From assembly GCA_902577875.1 (NCBI GenBank), contig CACHAX010000010.1, positions 1-40,191 on the forward strand: a stretch of 40,191 nt of DNA, given 5' to 3'. A program made the translations under genes and the position numbers. Position 1 is the first letter of the stretch, and the number at the start of each line of letters is the position of its first letter. This document shows positions 25,345 to 34,689 of this stretch, in pieces. Under the pieces are notes generated by a model that saw only the letters and a program-made list of their open reading frames with translations, did not search any database and was not told the DNA's origin. This DNA is from an uncultured Pelagibacteraceae bacterium. Its GTDB lineage: Bacteria; Pseudomonadota; Alphaproteobacteria; Pelagibacterales; Pelagibacteraceae.

Positions 25345-26101
25345 TTTTATAATAGACGATAATTAATCCGCAGGTTAGTGCTATACAACTTATTATTTGC
25401 CCCATACTTAAATTGAAAAATAAATAACCTAGTTGTTGATCAGGTTCTCTGAAGAACTCGATAACAAATCTAAAAAAAGAGTATAAAATTAAAAAATACC
25501 CCGAAATAATCCCAGGTATGTTCTTTAATCTATTAAACAACATACTTAAAATAATAAATAGAACAACCCCCTCAAATATTGCCTCATAAATTTGTGAAGG
25601 ATGTCGATTTAAATCATCAATTTTTATAAACTTTACTGACCATGGTACATTTGTTTCTATGCCATAAAGTTCTGAGTTTATAAAATTTGATATTCTTCCT
25701 AAAAAAATTCCTATAGGAGAACAAACAGCAACCACATCTAAATAAATAAAAATATTTTGATTTTTATTTTTGCAGAAAAAATAAGTTCCTATAATAATTC
25801 CAATTAGTGCACCGTGAAAAGACATGCCACCTTGCCAAATTTTTATAATCTCAATTGGATTGCTAATAAAATAAATAGGGTCATAAATAATTACATATCC
25901 AAGTCTTCCACCAAGGAAGATACTTATGATCAAATAAGTTATATAATCATCAAAATATTCTCTCTGAGCATTATCTTTGATTAGTTTGTTTTTTGCAAAA
26001 TACCAACCAAATAGTAAGCCAAATATATAAGACAAGGAATACCATCTAATTTCTAATGAAAAGATCTCAAAAGCGACTGGGTCAAAATTATTAATAAACA
26101 T
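25325..26101 (-). CDS. lgt: prolipoprotein diacylglyceryl transferase
   Basis: Inner-membrane enzyme that attaches diacylglycerol to lipobox cysteines of prolipoproteins. The 258 residues have seven likely membrane helices. Key segments are GGRLGYVI, the His-containing GGMSFHGALIG, and the Lgt signature GRISNFINSELYG (Ser where Gly is usual). Also visible are HPSQIYEA and RFVIEFFREPD near the C-terminus. It is divergent from ubiK across 48 bp, the normal alphaproteobacterial setting. Confidence 0.97.
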   Translation of the reverse strand: MFINNFDPVAFEIFSLEIRWYSLSYIFGLLFGWYFAKNKLIKDNAQREYFDDYITYLIISIFLGGRLGYVIIYDPIYFISNPIEIIKIWQGGMSFHGALIGIIIGTYFFCKNKNQNIFIYLDVVAVCSPIGIFLGRISNFINSELYGIETNVPWSVKFIKIDDLNRHPSQIYEAIFEGVVLFIILSMLFNRLKNIPGIISGYFLILYSFFRFVIEFFREPDQQLGYLFFNLSMGQIISCIALTCGLIIVYYKNANRTQ

Positions 26102-26149
26102 TTAATTGTAATATTATAAATATTACTTAAACTTTGATAAGAAATTATT

Positions 26150-26392
26150 ATGTCAAAATCAAGATTCGTATTTGATAAATTTGCAAAATTTTTGGAAGAA
26201 GGACTGGTCAACTACAAAGATTTTAGTGATGAAGTCGTAAATATTTTACGTTCAAAAAAAGAGGAAATTATCCTTAAAATGAATTTAGTAAGTAAAGATG
26301 AAATTGATATATTAAGTAAAAGAATTGAAAAATTAGAAAAAAAAATTGCTGAAAAAAAAATAAAAAAAAAAACTAAACGGGCAAAGAAATAA
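26150..26392 (+). CDS. ubiK: UbiK/BMFP-type accessory protein
   Basis: Small protein of 80 residues resembling UbiK (YqiC), an accessory factor of aerobic ubiquinone synthesis in E. coli. The first half is amphipathic helix (FDKFAKFLEEGLVNYKDF), the second a trimer-type coiled coil (VSKDEIDILSKRIEKLEKKI) with a Lys-rich tail. The family is short and weakly conserved, so the call relies partly on the position divergent from lgt. Its last 20 nt overlap the histidine kinase gene. Confidence 0.75.
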   Translation: MSKSRFVFDKFAKFLEEGLVNYKDFSDEVVNILRSKKEEIILKMNLVSKDEIDILSKRIEKLEKKIAEKKIKKKTKRAKK

Positions 26393-27686
26393 TAACTTTT
26401 AATCCACCTAAACTAGACTTATCGAATTTAAGATCTCCACCATGTGATTTTACCACATCAGATGATATAGCTAAGCCAAGGCCAACACTTGACTTTGTTT
26501 CCGATCTACTTTTGTCAATTTTATAAAATGGCTTCAAAACATTTTGATGTTCTTTTTGCGGTATGCCTGGACCATCATCTTCTATTGAAATATTAATAGT
26601 TGATCTTCCTTTTTTTAGATACAATTCAACATTATCAGCAAATTTTAAAGAATTATCTATAAGGTTATTGATACATCTACTGATTAAATTTTTTCTTCCA
26701 TCAAAATAAACCTTTTCTTTTAAAAAATATTTTATATTTGGTTTCTCATATTTTTTGCATATATCTTCAATGAGGACAGATATATCAAACGTTTCAGTTT
26801 TATCTTTTGCTCCAGATCTTGCGAATTGAAGATATTCATTTAACATTTTTTCCATTTCATCAACATCTCTTGATAATTTTTCAACAACACTTTTGTCTTT
26901 AATCATCGCTATTTGAAGTTTTATCCTTGTCAAAGGTGTTCTTAAATCGTGGCTTATACCTGATAGCATCTCAGATCTTTGATTAAGATGTCTAATTATT
27001 CTTTTTCTCATTTTGTCAAACTCTAAACCAGCTTTTCGGATTTCGAGTGCTCCAGAAGGTCTAAATTCGTCAATATCTTCTCCTCGACCAAATCTTTCAG
27101 ATGCCTCTGCAAGTTTAGTTATGGGTCTAGTTTGATTTTTTAAAAAAATTATTGCTACTGCTATCATTAACAATGCTGGTAATGTTATCCAAAGACCAAA
27201 TAATCTAGCTGAACTTGTTGTCAGTCTATCCCTTGGAATATAAAATTGAAAATATCCTTTTGAATATCCTATTTTCAAATCAACAACTTCTTTGAAGTTT
27301 GTAGTATCAAACCAATAAGTTAAATTTTTTTTCTTTAATTCTCTTCTTAGTGATCGATCCACTGGACTGAACCATCTTTCTGGTATTTTATTTGGCAAAA
27401 TTTTATCCTTTTCATATTTAATATTAAAACCTAAATGTTCTTTGAATAAAATTATTATAAAATCTTTGTTCGTTTCATCATTATCATAAGCATCTACAAA
27501 AGTTTTGACTTCAGAAACCAATGCTCTTGTCATTCCAGAATTAGTTTTGATCCAAAGACTATCAAAAAAAACTAAAGAGATAGTTATTTGCATAACTACT
27601 ATTGGAACGGCGACTATGAGTAAACCTCTATAAAAAAGTCTTTTAGGTAAGATATTTTTTATATATTTACTCAATCCATAAAACAT
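26373..27686 (-). CDS. EnvZ-type sensor histidine kinase
   Basis: Inner-membrane sensor kinase, partner of the response regulator just upstream. With the ATG at 27686 it has 437 residues: membrane helix 1 (about 20-41), a periplasmic loop of about 115 residues, helix 2 (about 162-182), HAMP, the phospho-accepting His246 in SGISHDLRTPLTR, then the ATP domain with NLIDNSLKFADN, DDGPGIP and VGLGLAIS. I prefer the ATG with GAGGTG upstream over the GTG at 27695. The start lies inside the 3' end of the regulator gene (20-nt overlap). The signal is unknown; EnvZ or a Pet-type partner are the options. Confidence 0.93.
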   Translation of the reverse strand: MFYGLSKYIKNILPKRLFYRGLLIVAVPIVVMQITISLVFFDSLWIKTNSGMTRALVSEVKTFVDAYDNDETNKDFIIILFKEHLGFNIKYEKDKILPNKIPERWFSPVDRSLRRELKKKNLTYWFDTTNFKEVVDLKIGYSKGYFQFYIPRDRLTTSSARLFGLWITLPALLMIAVAIIFLKNQTRPITKLAEASERFGRGEDIDEFRPSGALEIRKAGLEFDKMRKRIIRHLNQRSEMLSGISHDLRTPLTRIKLQIAMIKDKSVVEKLSRDVDEMEKMLNEYLQFARSGAKDKTETFDISVLIEDICKKYEKPNIKYFLKEKVYFDGRKNLISRCINNLIDNSLKFADNVELYLKKGRSTINISIEDDGPGIPQKEHQNVLKPFYKIDKSRSETKSSVGLGLAISSDVVKSHGGDLKFDKSSLGGLKVIISLPV

Positions 27687-28344
27687 AACCTTCACCTCTT
27701 ATTGTTTGTAAATAATTTGGGCTTTTTGGGTTTTCTTCAATTTTCTTTCTAAGTCTTGTAATGATTACATCTACCGATCTTTCTTTATCGATTTTTATAA
27801 GATTTCCAATTTCCTCTCTTTTAAATATTTTTCCAGGGGAATTAACCATTTTATCCAAAATTATTTTTTCTGTATTATTGATTTTTATTGATTTATCATT
27901 CTTCAAAATAAACTGCTTGTTAAGATCTATTTCAATTTTTCCAAATTTAAATTTCCTCTTTGTATTCCTTTGTTTTGTTTTATTTAATATATTATTAATT
28001 CTAAGTATTAATTCTTTAGGCTCAAAAGGTTTTGGAAGGTAATCGTCTGCACCAATATCCAAACCCTCTATTCTCTCTGAAGCTTCACCCTTCGCAGTTA
28101 AAAGAATTATAGGGGTCGAAATTTTATCTTTATTTTCTTTTGTAAATTCTAAACCACTCTTTCCTGGCATCATTATATCAAGCACTATTAAGTCAAATTT
28201 TATAATTTTAACTTTCTCAAGAGCATCTTCTGCACTATTCGAACTAGTTACAAGATAGTTATTTTGGGAAAGGTATTCTTTAACTAATTCTCTTATGCCA
28301 TCATCGTCATCTACAACTAAAATATGTGCTTTAAATTTTTCCAT
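27667..28344 (-). CDS. OmpR/PhoB-family response regulator (PetR/OmpR-like)
   Basis: Two-component regulator of 225 residues. The receiver domain has the acidic pocket VVDDDDG (10-16), phospho-accepting Asp56 in IVLDIMMPG and Lys in LPKPFEP. The C-terminal winged helix ends RGEGYVLWIE, with VDVIITRLRKKIEENP as recognition region. It is overlapped by the marR-type gene upstream (14 nt) and by the kinase downstream. A MarR gene followed by an OmpR-like regulator recalls petP-petR of Rhodobacter, which controls cytochrome bc1, but here petABC is about 8 kb away and the identity is inferred. Confidence 0.94.
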   Translation of the reverse strand: MEKFKAHILVVDDDDGIRELVKEYLSQNNYLVTSSNSAEDALEKVKIIKFDLIVLDIMMPGKSGLEFTKENKDKISTPIILLTAKGEASERIEGLDIGADDYLPKPFEPKELILRINNILNKTKQRNTKRKFKFGKIEIDLNKQFILKNDKSIKINNTEKIILDKMVNSPGKIFKREEIGNLIKIDKERSVDVIITRLRKKIEENPKSPNYLQTIRGEGYVLWIE

Positions 28345-28774
28345 TAATTATTTTTTTTAAGACATTGTCAAAACTAACAACCTCATTTGCTTTTGATGCG
28401 GAGAATGCTTGGTAAATTCTTTTCTTTTGAGCTGAGAAAATTTCGTTAAATAATTTTTCTCCTTCCTCTGTTAAGTATACATGTTTTATTCTGGTATCGA
28501 CTTGATCTTTTTCATATTTTATAGCTTTTAAATTTATTAAATCTTTCAAAACTCTATTCAAACTTTGCTTTGTAACTTTCAATTTTCTTAAAAGTTCTGA
28601 TATTGTAATACCCTCATATAATGAAATTAGATGAATAACCTTGTTATGTGCGACACCTATGGAGTATTTATTTAATACATTTCTAGCATCTGAGACCGTC
28701 TCTCTGTAGCCAAGAAATATTTTTTCAATATATTGTTTGAGATCATCATCTTTTAAATATAAAAGTTTTTTCAT
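28331..28774 (-). CDS. MarR-family transcriptional regulator (PetP-like)
   Basis: Winged-helix dimeric regulator of 147 residues. The DNA-binding part is visible in ISLYEGITISELLRKLKVTKQSLNRVLKDL followed by the wing DQVDTRIKHVYLTEEGEKLF. N- and C-terminal helices would form the dimer interface. It is the first gene of a three-gene unit with response regulator and kinase, and divergent from ilvE across 59 bp that holds overlapping promoter elements. The position matches PetP-type genes of Alphaproteobacteria. The ligand is unknown. Confidence 0.9.
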   Translation of the reverse strand: MKKLLYLKDDDLKQYIEKIFLGYRETVSDARNVLNKYSIGVAHNKVIHLISLYEGITISELLRKLKVTKQSLNRVLKDLINLKAIKYEKDQVDTRIKHVYLTEEGEKLFNEIFSAQKKRIYQAFSASKANEVVSFDNVLKKIINGKI

Positions 28775-28788
28775 ATTGGTAAGTTATA

Positions 28789-28817
28789 TTGACATATTAT
28801 ATATACAAATATATTTT
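28789..28817 (+). promoter_or_regulatory. ilvE promoter, overlapping the divergent marR promoter
   Basis: A consensus -35 TTGACA (28789-28794) is followed after 15 bp by TATATT or after 17 bp by TATTTT as -10, which would start the ilvE transcript about 10 nt before its ATG. On the minus strand a consensus TATAAT (28796-28801) in the same stretch would serve marR, so the two promoters occupy the same DNA. Confidence 0.5.
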
Positions 28818-28833
28818 TTAATAAAATTAAATA

Positions 28834-29715
28834 ATGATACCTTTCGACAAACGATCAGGAAAAATTTGGTACAATAATGAGCTTGTTGAATGGCAAGATG
28901 CAAAATGCCATGTAATCAGTCATGGACTTCATTATGCAAGTTTAGTTTTTGAAGGTGAAAGAGTATACGACGGAGAAATATTTAAGCTAGAAGAGCATAC
29001 AGATAGATTATTTTATTCTGCAAAAAGATTAGACATTAATATTCCCTATACAAAAGATGAAATAAATGAAGCTTCTAAAAAAATAGTGGCGGTTCAAAAC
29101 ATTCAAAATGGATATGTAAGACCATTTGTGTGGAGAGGAAGTGAGATGATGGGTGTGTCTGCACAGAAAAATACAATTAATGTAGCAATAGCTACTTGGG
29201 AATGGCCTGCGTATTTTGATCCAAAATTAAAAGCTGAAGGAATAAGATTAAATATTTCTAAATGGCGAAGACCAGCTCCAAATACTATTCCTTGGGATGC
29301 AAAAGCAGCTGGATTATATATGATTTGTACTCTTTCAAAACACGAAGCTGAACAACAAGGGTATTCTGAGTCATTAATGTTAGATTTTGAAGGTAATGTT
29401 GCAGAAGGAACAAGTGCAAACATTTTTTTTAAAGATAAAAATAATGAATTACATACACCAACACCAGACTCATTTTTAAATGGTATTACAAGACAAGCTG
29501 TAATTGAATTAGCCAAATCAAAAAATATTAAAGTTCATGAAAGAAAAATTTCTCCAGATGAACTAGGTAATTTTGATGGATGTTTCTTAACTGGTACTGC
29601 AGCTGAAATAACACCTGTTGCAAGTATAGCAGATCATAAATACAAAATTTGTGATGTTATATTAGGATTATCAAAAAGCTTTGATCAGTTAGTTAGACAA
29701 AAAAAAGCTGCCTAA
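28834..29715 (+). CDS. ilvE: branched-chain amino acid aminotransferase
   Basis: PLP fold-type IV transaminase for the last step of Val, Leu and Ile synthesis. The 293 residues include HGLHYASLVFEGER, Arg in FKLEEHTDRLF, the PLP lysine Lys157 in IPWDAKAAGLYM and FEGNVAEGTSANIFF, with FLTGTAAEITPV near the end. D-amino acid aminotransferase is an alternative in this fold, but the length and motifs fit IlvE. Its stop shares CTAA with the convergent pgsA. Confidence 0.93.
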   Translation: MIPFDKRSGKIWYNNELVEWQDAKCHVISHGLHYASLVFEGERVYDGEIFKLEEHTDRLFYSAKRLDINIPYTKDEINEASKKIVAVQNIQNGYVRPFVWRGSEMMGVSAQKNTINVAIATWEWPAYFDPKLKAEGIRLNISKWRRPAPNTIPWDAKAAGLYMICTLSKHEAEQQGYSESLMLDFEGNVAEGTSANIFFKDKNNELHTPTPDSFLNGITRQAVIELAKSKNIKVHERKISPDELGNFDGCFLTGTAAEITPVASIADHKYKICDVILGLSKSFDQLVRQKKAA

Positions 29716-30296
29716 TCCTTATTATCTTCAGATATTGCATGGTCTATTCCTTTTCTAAGATAATCATATCCAGTATAAAGTGTTAAAAACGCAGATAGCC
29801 ATAAAATAATAATGCCAATTGTTTGAGCATTATAATCTTGAAAATTTATTAATTTATTTCCTGTTTCCCCAGTCAAAAGTATTGCTATAGAAAACATCTG
29901 CAAGAATGTTTTAAGTTTTGCTAAATTAGAAACTGGAAGCTTTATTTTTCCTTTTGCTAGAAATTCTCTTAAACCTGAAATTAGTATTTCCCTTGTAAGA
30001 ATTATAATGGCTGCAATAACTTCGTAATTTTTTATTGTTTGGTTCATAACTAATAAAATTAACGCAGTTGCAACAATAATTTTATCTGCAATAGGATCTA
30101 AAAGTTCACCAAGTTTAGACTCTTCTTTAAACATCCTCGCTAAAAGGCCATCTAAAAAATCTGTAAATGAGGCAATTAAAAAAAGAGCAAATGGTATAAC
30201 GTCTCCATAAAATCCAGGAAGGTAGAATGTAAAAACAAATATTGGAACAATTATTATTCGTCCAATTGTTAAATAATTAGGTATTTTAAATTTCAT
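29712..30296 (-). CDS. pgsA: CDP-diacylglycerol-glycerol-3-phosphate 3-phosphatidyltransferase
   Basis: Commits CDP-diacylglycerol to phosphatidylglycerol. The 194 residues form several membrane helices and hold the CDP-alcohol phosphotransferase motif DG-x2-AR-x8-G-x3-D-x3-D in [10 protein letters not shown] and [12 protein letters not shown]. It overlaps the uvrC stop (ATGA), and the uvrC-pgsA order is common in Proteobacteria. Confidence 0.95.
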   Translation of the reverse strand: MKFKIPNYLTIGRIIIVPIFVFTFYLPGFYGDVIPFALFLIASFTDFLDGLLARMFKEESKLGELLDPIADKIIVATALILLVMNQTIKNYEVIAAIIILTREILISGLREFLAKGKIKLPVSNLAKLKTFLQMFSIAILLTGETGNKLINFQDYNAQTIGIIILWLSAFLTLYTGYDYLRKGIDHAISEDNKD

Positions 30297-32128
30297 TCGT
30301 GAAAGAAGTTATATATTTTTTTTGCAACTTTTTCCTCAACTCCATCAACTGATTTTATTTCATCTAAACTAGCTGATTCTACAGCTCTGGCTGAACCAAA
30401 ATGATTTAATAATGCCCTTTTTCTGATAGATCCAATACCATCAATTTGATCTAATAATGACTTGCTTATGCCCTTTTTTCTTTTTGCTCTATGAGCACTT
30501 ATTGCAAATCGATGGGATTCATCTCTCAGTCTTTGTAAAAAGAATAATGTTGGATCATTTTTCTCGAATTTGAACTCTCTTCCATTATGAAAAAATGTTT
30601 CATTTCCACTATTTCTCATTTTGCCCTTTGCTATAGCCACGATAGGTATTTCATGTAGACCGAGTTCATTCATCGCTTCTCTAGCTACAGAATATTGACC
30701 TTTCCCTCCATCAATTAAAACTAAATCAGGGAAAGTTAAATAGTTATCTTTCTCTTGAACTGCTCTTTTAAATCTTCTATTAAGAACTTCTTTCATCATT
30801 CCATAATCATCTTGGGCATTTTTTTGAATTTTTATATTAAATTTTCTATACCTTTTTTTAATGAACCCTTCATCGCCATAAGTAATTAAAGCTCCCACAC
30901 TATTTGTGCCTTGAATATGGCTATTATCATAAACCTCAACTAAATTAATATTAGTTTCAAGATTGAATTTTTTTGATACTGCATCGAAAAGATCTCTATT
31001 ATTCTGACTCTCGTAAAGTTTTCTATTCAAACTATCTTTTGCATTATTTATTGCTTGATTTATAACTTTTAGTTTCGTCCCTTTTTTTGCAACAGTGATT
31101 GTGATTTGTTTACCTTCTTTTTGTGAAAGTGTTTTTTCAATTAATTCTTGCTCTTTAATTTCATTTGATAAAATTATTGAAGATGGCACACTTTTATTTT
31201 CATAAAATTGAGAGACAAAAGAGTTAATGATATCACTTAGATTTTCTTCTGGATCATGCTTTGGAAAAAAAGCTTGATTACCCCAATTTTGTTTTGACCT
31301 ATAAAAAAAAACTTGAATACAAGTTTTTCCAGACTCTTTATATCCCGCGATAACATCTGCTTCGACTAAATTTGCTTCATTAATTCTTTGAGAAGATTGG
31401 ATAATATTTAACGATTTAATTCGATCTCTTAATATTGCTGCTTTTTCAAAGTCTAAATCCTCACTAGCCTTTTCCATTTGATTAGATAAGCTTTTCTGAA
31501 TTTTTCTAGATTTGCCTGACACAAACTCAATTGCATCATCAACTGTTTGTTTATAATCACTCTCAGTTACGTAACCAACACAAGGTCCTGAGCACCTTTT
31601 AATTTGATAAAGTATGCAGGGTCTTTCTCTATTTTTGAAAACAGTATCATCACAAATTCTGAGATGAAATATTTTTTGGATCATTTTTATAGTCCAATTT
31701 GCAGATCCAGCTGATGCAAATGGTCCAAAATAAAATCCTTCTTTGCCTTTTTTTCCTCTGTGCCTTTTGATTTGCGGCCATTTATCTTTGTCGCCTATAA
31801 AAATAAAAGGAAAGGATTTGTCATCTCTTAGTAAAATATTAAATTTTGGTTTAAACTTTTTAATTAAATTTGCTTCTAAAAGTAAAGCCTCACTTTCATT
31901 TGAAGTAGTAGTAATTTCGAGTCTTTTTGTTTGAGAGAGCATTCTCTCAGTCCTAATGATATGACTTTTCTCTGATACATAACTTTTAAGTCTGTTTGGA
32001 AGGTTTTTTGCTTTACCCACATAAAGAATTTCTCCTTTTGAATTTAGCATCCTATAAACACCTGGCAGCTTAGGAACCAAGGGCAATTCTTTTTTAATTA
32101 CTTCTTTACCTATATCAGAGCTGATCAT
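30293..32128 (-). CDS. uvrC: excinuclease ABC subunit C
   Basis: Dual-incision endonuclease of nucleotide excision repair. With the ATG at 32128 the protein has 611 residues; an upstream TTG at 32158 lies further inside folB and adds no family sequence. The N-terminal GIY-YIG domain is [18 protein letters not shown], with [15 protein letters not shown] domain follows near residues 190-230 ([20 protein letters not shown]). The RNase H-like endonuclease domain carries [20 protein letters not shown] and [10 protein letters not shown], and helix-hairpin-helix motifs end the protein. uvrB lies 3.3 kb away on the same strand. Confidence 0.97.
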   Translation of the reverse strand: MISSDIGKEVIKKELPLVPKLPGVYRMLNSKGEILYVGKAKNLPNRLKSYVSEKSHIIRTERMLSQTKRLEITTTSNESEALLLEANLIKKFKPKFNILLRDDKSFPFIFIGDKDKWPQIKRHRGKKGKEGFYFGPFASAGSANWTIKMIQKIFHLRICDDTVFKNRERPCILYQIKRCSGPCVGYVTESDYKQTVDDAIEFVSGKSRKIQKSLSNQMEKASEDLDFEKAAILRDRIKSLNIIQSSQRINEANLVEADVIAGYKESGKTCIQVFFYRSKQNWGNQAFFPKHDPEENLSDIINSFVSQFYENKSVPSSIILSNEIKEQELIEKTLSQKEGKQITITVAKKGTKLKVINQAINNAKDSLNRKLYESQNNRDLFDAVSKKFNLETNINLVEVYDNSHIQGTNSVGALITYGDEGFIKKRYRKFNIKIQKNAQDDYGMMKEVLNRRFKRAVQEKDNYLTFPDLVLIDGGKGQYSVAREAMNELGLHEIPIVAIAKGKMRNSGNETFFHNGREFKFEKNDPTLFFLQRLRDESHRFAISAHRAKRKKGISKSLLDQIDGIGSIRKRALLNHFGSARAVESASLDEIKSVDGVEEKVAKKIYNFFHE

Positions 32129-32540
32129 GGCTTCTTTTTTTAGAAATTTGGATCCCAACTGAGCTGCAATCCTTCATTATTTCTAATTTTTCGATTTGAA
32201 GAGTAATTTTATCTATTCTTTTATCTTTGAATAGCTCATCAAAAACATCTTCTGCCAATGTTTCAAGAAAATTGTAATGTTTGTTTTTTACTAGTTTTTT
32301 TATTAATTTTACTATTTTAGCATAGTTAACTATCGATTTAATATCTTTATCATTCGATGGCTGTTTATCTTGATAATTCACCTCTAAATTAAATTTTACT
32401 TTTTGAGGTTTTTCTTTTTCAAAATCAAAATAACCAAGTTTTAAATCTAACACTAATTCTTTTATTAAGACCTTCTTTTCATAGTTAAATAGGCTTTTAT
32501 TTTTATCTATTTTTACAACTTTAAGATTATTTTTTTTCAT
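32115..32540 (-). CDS. folB: dihydroneopterin aldolase-like protein FolB
   Basis: Folate-pathway aldolase, also an epimerase, of 141 residues. After a 25-residue basic extension the core begins [18 protein letters not shown] with the substrate-binding Glu in the FEKEKPQ segment, and the C-terminal [10 protein letters not shown] carries the conserved lysine. [15 protein letters not shown] is the expected middle helix. Its 3' end overlaps uvrC by 14 nt. The secreted hydrolase gene upstream ends 2 nt before it. Confidence 0.85.
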   Translation of the reverse strand: MKKNNLKVVKIDKNKSLFNYEKKVLIKELVLDLKLGYFDFEKEKPQKVKFNLEVNYQDKQPSNDKDIKSIVNYAKIVKLIKKLVKNKHYNFLETLAEDVFDELFKDKRIDKITLQIEKLEIMKDCSSVGIQISKKRSHDQL

Positions 32541-32542
32541 AT

Positions 32543-33553
32543 TTACATTCTAGATTCTATAAATTTAATAATTTCTGGATGGTAATAACTAAAACAGCTA
32601 TATGTAACAAGTTGATGGCCTGCAGCACTCTTTTTCATTTCTTTCTGTAATTTCTTATCAAGAACTACAAATTTTTTTTCACTTGTTAGTTTTTCTTTAC
32701 CTTCTGGCCAAGCTTCTTCCCATCCACCTTTCATTTTCTCTTTAACTTTACAATCTTTTCCATTGACAAAAATTTTTCTATTTGTGTGACCAGGTGTATC
32801 AATCCATTTTATACCCGGGATATTTCCTAAATCTTTTTTCATCCAGACACTATTGCTATGCCAATCTCCCTCACCATCTACGGGGCTATGAAAAACTAGA
32901 GCATCTATTCTTTTAAAACTTTTCAGTTCGTCAATTTGCATTTTTCTAATTGGAGTGTTTGGATTTCTATCCCAACAATTAGGCATGAAGGAAATAGTTG
33001 CATTAAAGTCCTTTGGATAAAGACCTTTGTGTCTAAGTGTATCAATACCTCCGCAAGACAATCCAGACATAAATATTTGATTTCTTGGAGTTCCTTTTGA
33101 AACTAGTTCATCAATTATTTCTTTATTTACATCGACTCTTTTACTTACTCCCCAATTTTCTAAAACACAATCATACCAAGGTTTGTGAAATGCACCTTTG
33201 AATTTCCATCCACAATCATATCCATCATCTCCACCTGCTTTATGTAACCTTCTATTAAGCATTAAAACCAGTTCTTTACCTTTAATTTTAGTTCCAGATA
33301 TTTGACCTAATTGTTTTGGAAGAAAATCTTTACATTCTCCCCATTTCTTTTCGACTTTCCATCCTCCTGTATTATAGATCATTATGATTTTATTTTCTGG
33401 ATTTGGAATATTAGTTCCTTTTATTACAGTTACTTTTTTTCCATCACTATAAATAAATGCATCTACCTTGATATTTCCAGATTTACATTCTCTAGCTTCT
33501 GCTAAAGAAATTAATGTAAAAAATATTGAAATTATAAGTATTAATTTTTTCAT
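32543..33553 (-). CDS. secreted alpha/beta hydrolase-like protein, Cys-rich
   Basis: Exported protein of 336 residues with a signal peptide (MKKLILIISIFFTLISLAEA). A nucleophile-elbow motif GLSCGG (164-169, Ser166) sits between a helix and a strand as in alpha/beta hydrolases; VFHSPVDGEGDWH and AAGHQL may supply the acid and histidine. Eight cysteines suggest disulfides, fitting a periplasmic place and the DsbA-like protein in this window. No substrate can be named. It is followed by folB and its start overlaps the second hydrolase by 1 nt. The fold call is moderate; enzyme activity is inference. Confidence 0.6.
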   Translation of the reverse strand: MKKLILIISIFFTLISLAEARECKSGNIKVDAFIYSDGKKVTVIKGTNIPNPENKIIMIYNTGGWKVEKKWGECKDFLPKQLGQISGTKIKGKELVLMLNRRLHKAGGDDGYDCGWKFKGAFHKPWYDCVLENWGVSKRVDVNKEIIDELVSKGTPRNQIFMSGLSCGGIDTLRHKGLYPKDFNATISFMPNCWDRNPNTPIRKMQIDELKSFKRIDALVFHSPVDGEGDWHSNSVWMKKDLGNIPGIKWIDTPGHTNRKIFVNGKDCKVKEKMKGGWEEAWPEGKEKLTSEKKFVVLDKKLQKEMKKSAAGHQLVTYSCFSYYHPEIIKFIESRM

Positions 33554-34689
33554 TATAGTAAATTCTCTTTGAAGAAATTAATGAATTGAGGCATATACAC
33601 ATCTTGATTTTGTCCTCCTATTGTAACTCCCTTTGATAAACATTTTTCTTTCTTCATTATTTTAAAAACTTTTTTAAATGTTTTTCTTGGTTCAATTTGA
33701 GCTGCATCATAAAATTCTTCTAGAGATTTATAAAGTTTATGTTTATTTATCATCCACTCACCCCAAGTAGGGTTAGTTGGATAACCTTTATCATCAATGA
33801 AAAAATCCGGACACTTTCCAAGTGTCATTGCACCTCTTACCTTAAATGGTTTTTTGCCCATATGAAATTCATGGTACCATCCTTCTTTTATATCAATTTC
33901 TATTTGATTGGGTTTGGCTTTAATTCTTTTAATATGCTCTACACATGGTTCCGCTAAAGTATAATCATCTGCACCACCATGAACATATAATAATTTTGTG
34001 TTAGTTGTTAGTTCTGGATTTGCAAAAAGGCCAGCCGAGTGACATTCGGCAGCCTCAGGTAATATTGCGTCAAAACCTTCGGTCCCATCTAAAAATAAAG
34101 ATGTAAATTTCACATCTGCCAAAATAAGACTATTAGTTCCTCCTCTAGAATGTCCAGTTGTTCCAAATTTTCCGTTAGACCTTGGGTGAGACTTAAGTAA
34201 TTTTAAAGCTAAAATTCCATCGATTGCACCATTAATTAATGGCACCTTTGATTGATCTCTCCATGTGTCTTTTGCCCCCCGAGGACAGAAATTATCTATG
34301 AACATAACTCCTATTCCTTCTTCTAAAAGTTTTTTGTGTGCATGATAAGTAAAGTCATTCCAAATATAATTTCCTGGACCACCACTGCTGTGTGTCCATA
34401 TAACAATAGGTACTTTCGAATCTCCTTTTGGAAGCTGAAGATATCCTGTTATTTCAATCGGATTTTTTTTGTGACCACCAATAATTACAGTCCTTTGATC
34501 AAATCCAGTGTAAGACTGATATTTAATTAATTCTCCACCTTTATAATATTTATTTTTAGAAACCCAATTAAGCATTGATTTACTTTTTTTACATTCTACT
34601 TTTGAATCTAGGCTAAAATTTTTTGTAGAATGTGAATAAGCCATAGTTGAGAAAAGTACAAAAATTATTAGCAGAATTAATTTTTTCAT
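33553..34689 (-). CDS. secreted dienelactone hydrolase-like alpha/beta hydrolase
   Basis: Exported serine hydrolase of 378 residues with a signal peptide (about 1-19, ending AYS). After a strand and oxyanion region VPIVIWTHSSGGPGNY come the nucleophile elbow TTGHSRGG (Ser181), an aspartate in VHGGADDYT and a histidine in EGWYHEFHMG, in the order of dienelactone-hydrolase-type enzymes. Six cysteines precede or follow the core. The substrate is unknown; an ester or lactone outside the cytoplasm is likely. It overlaps the SDR stop (ATGA) and the next hydrolase by 1 nt. Confidence 0.8.
   Translation of the reverse strand: MKKLILLIIFVLFSTMAYSHSTKNFSLDSKVECKKSKSMLNWVSKNKYYKGGELIKYQSYTGFDQRTVIIGGHKKNPIEITGYLQLPKGDSKVPIVIWTHSSGGPGNYIWNDFTYHAHKKLLEEGIGVMFIDNFCPRGAKDTWRDQSKVPLINGAIDGILALKLLKSHPRSNGKFGTTGHSRGGTNSLILADVKFTSLFLDGTEGFDAILPEAAECHSAGLFANPELTTNTKLLYVHGGADDYTLAEPCVEHIKRIKAKPNQIEIDIKEGWYHEFHMGKKPFKVRGAMTLGKCPDFFIDDKGYPTNPTWGEWMINKHKLYKSLEEFYDAAQIEPRKTFKKVFKIMKKEKCLSKGVTIGGQNQDVYMPQFINFFKENLL

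Noticed and set aside
29103..29516. Minus-strand frame of 137 codons opposite ilvE
   Set aside because: It is antisense to conserved PLP-enzyme motifs and lacks any recognisable features.
32129..32158. TTG start for uvrC
   Set aside because: It lengthens the overlap with folB and adds no UvrC-like residues; the ATG at 32128 is preferred.
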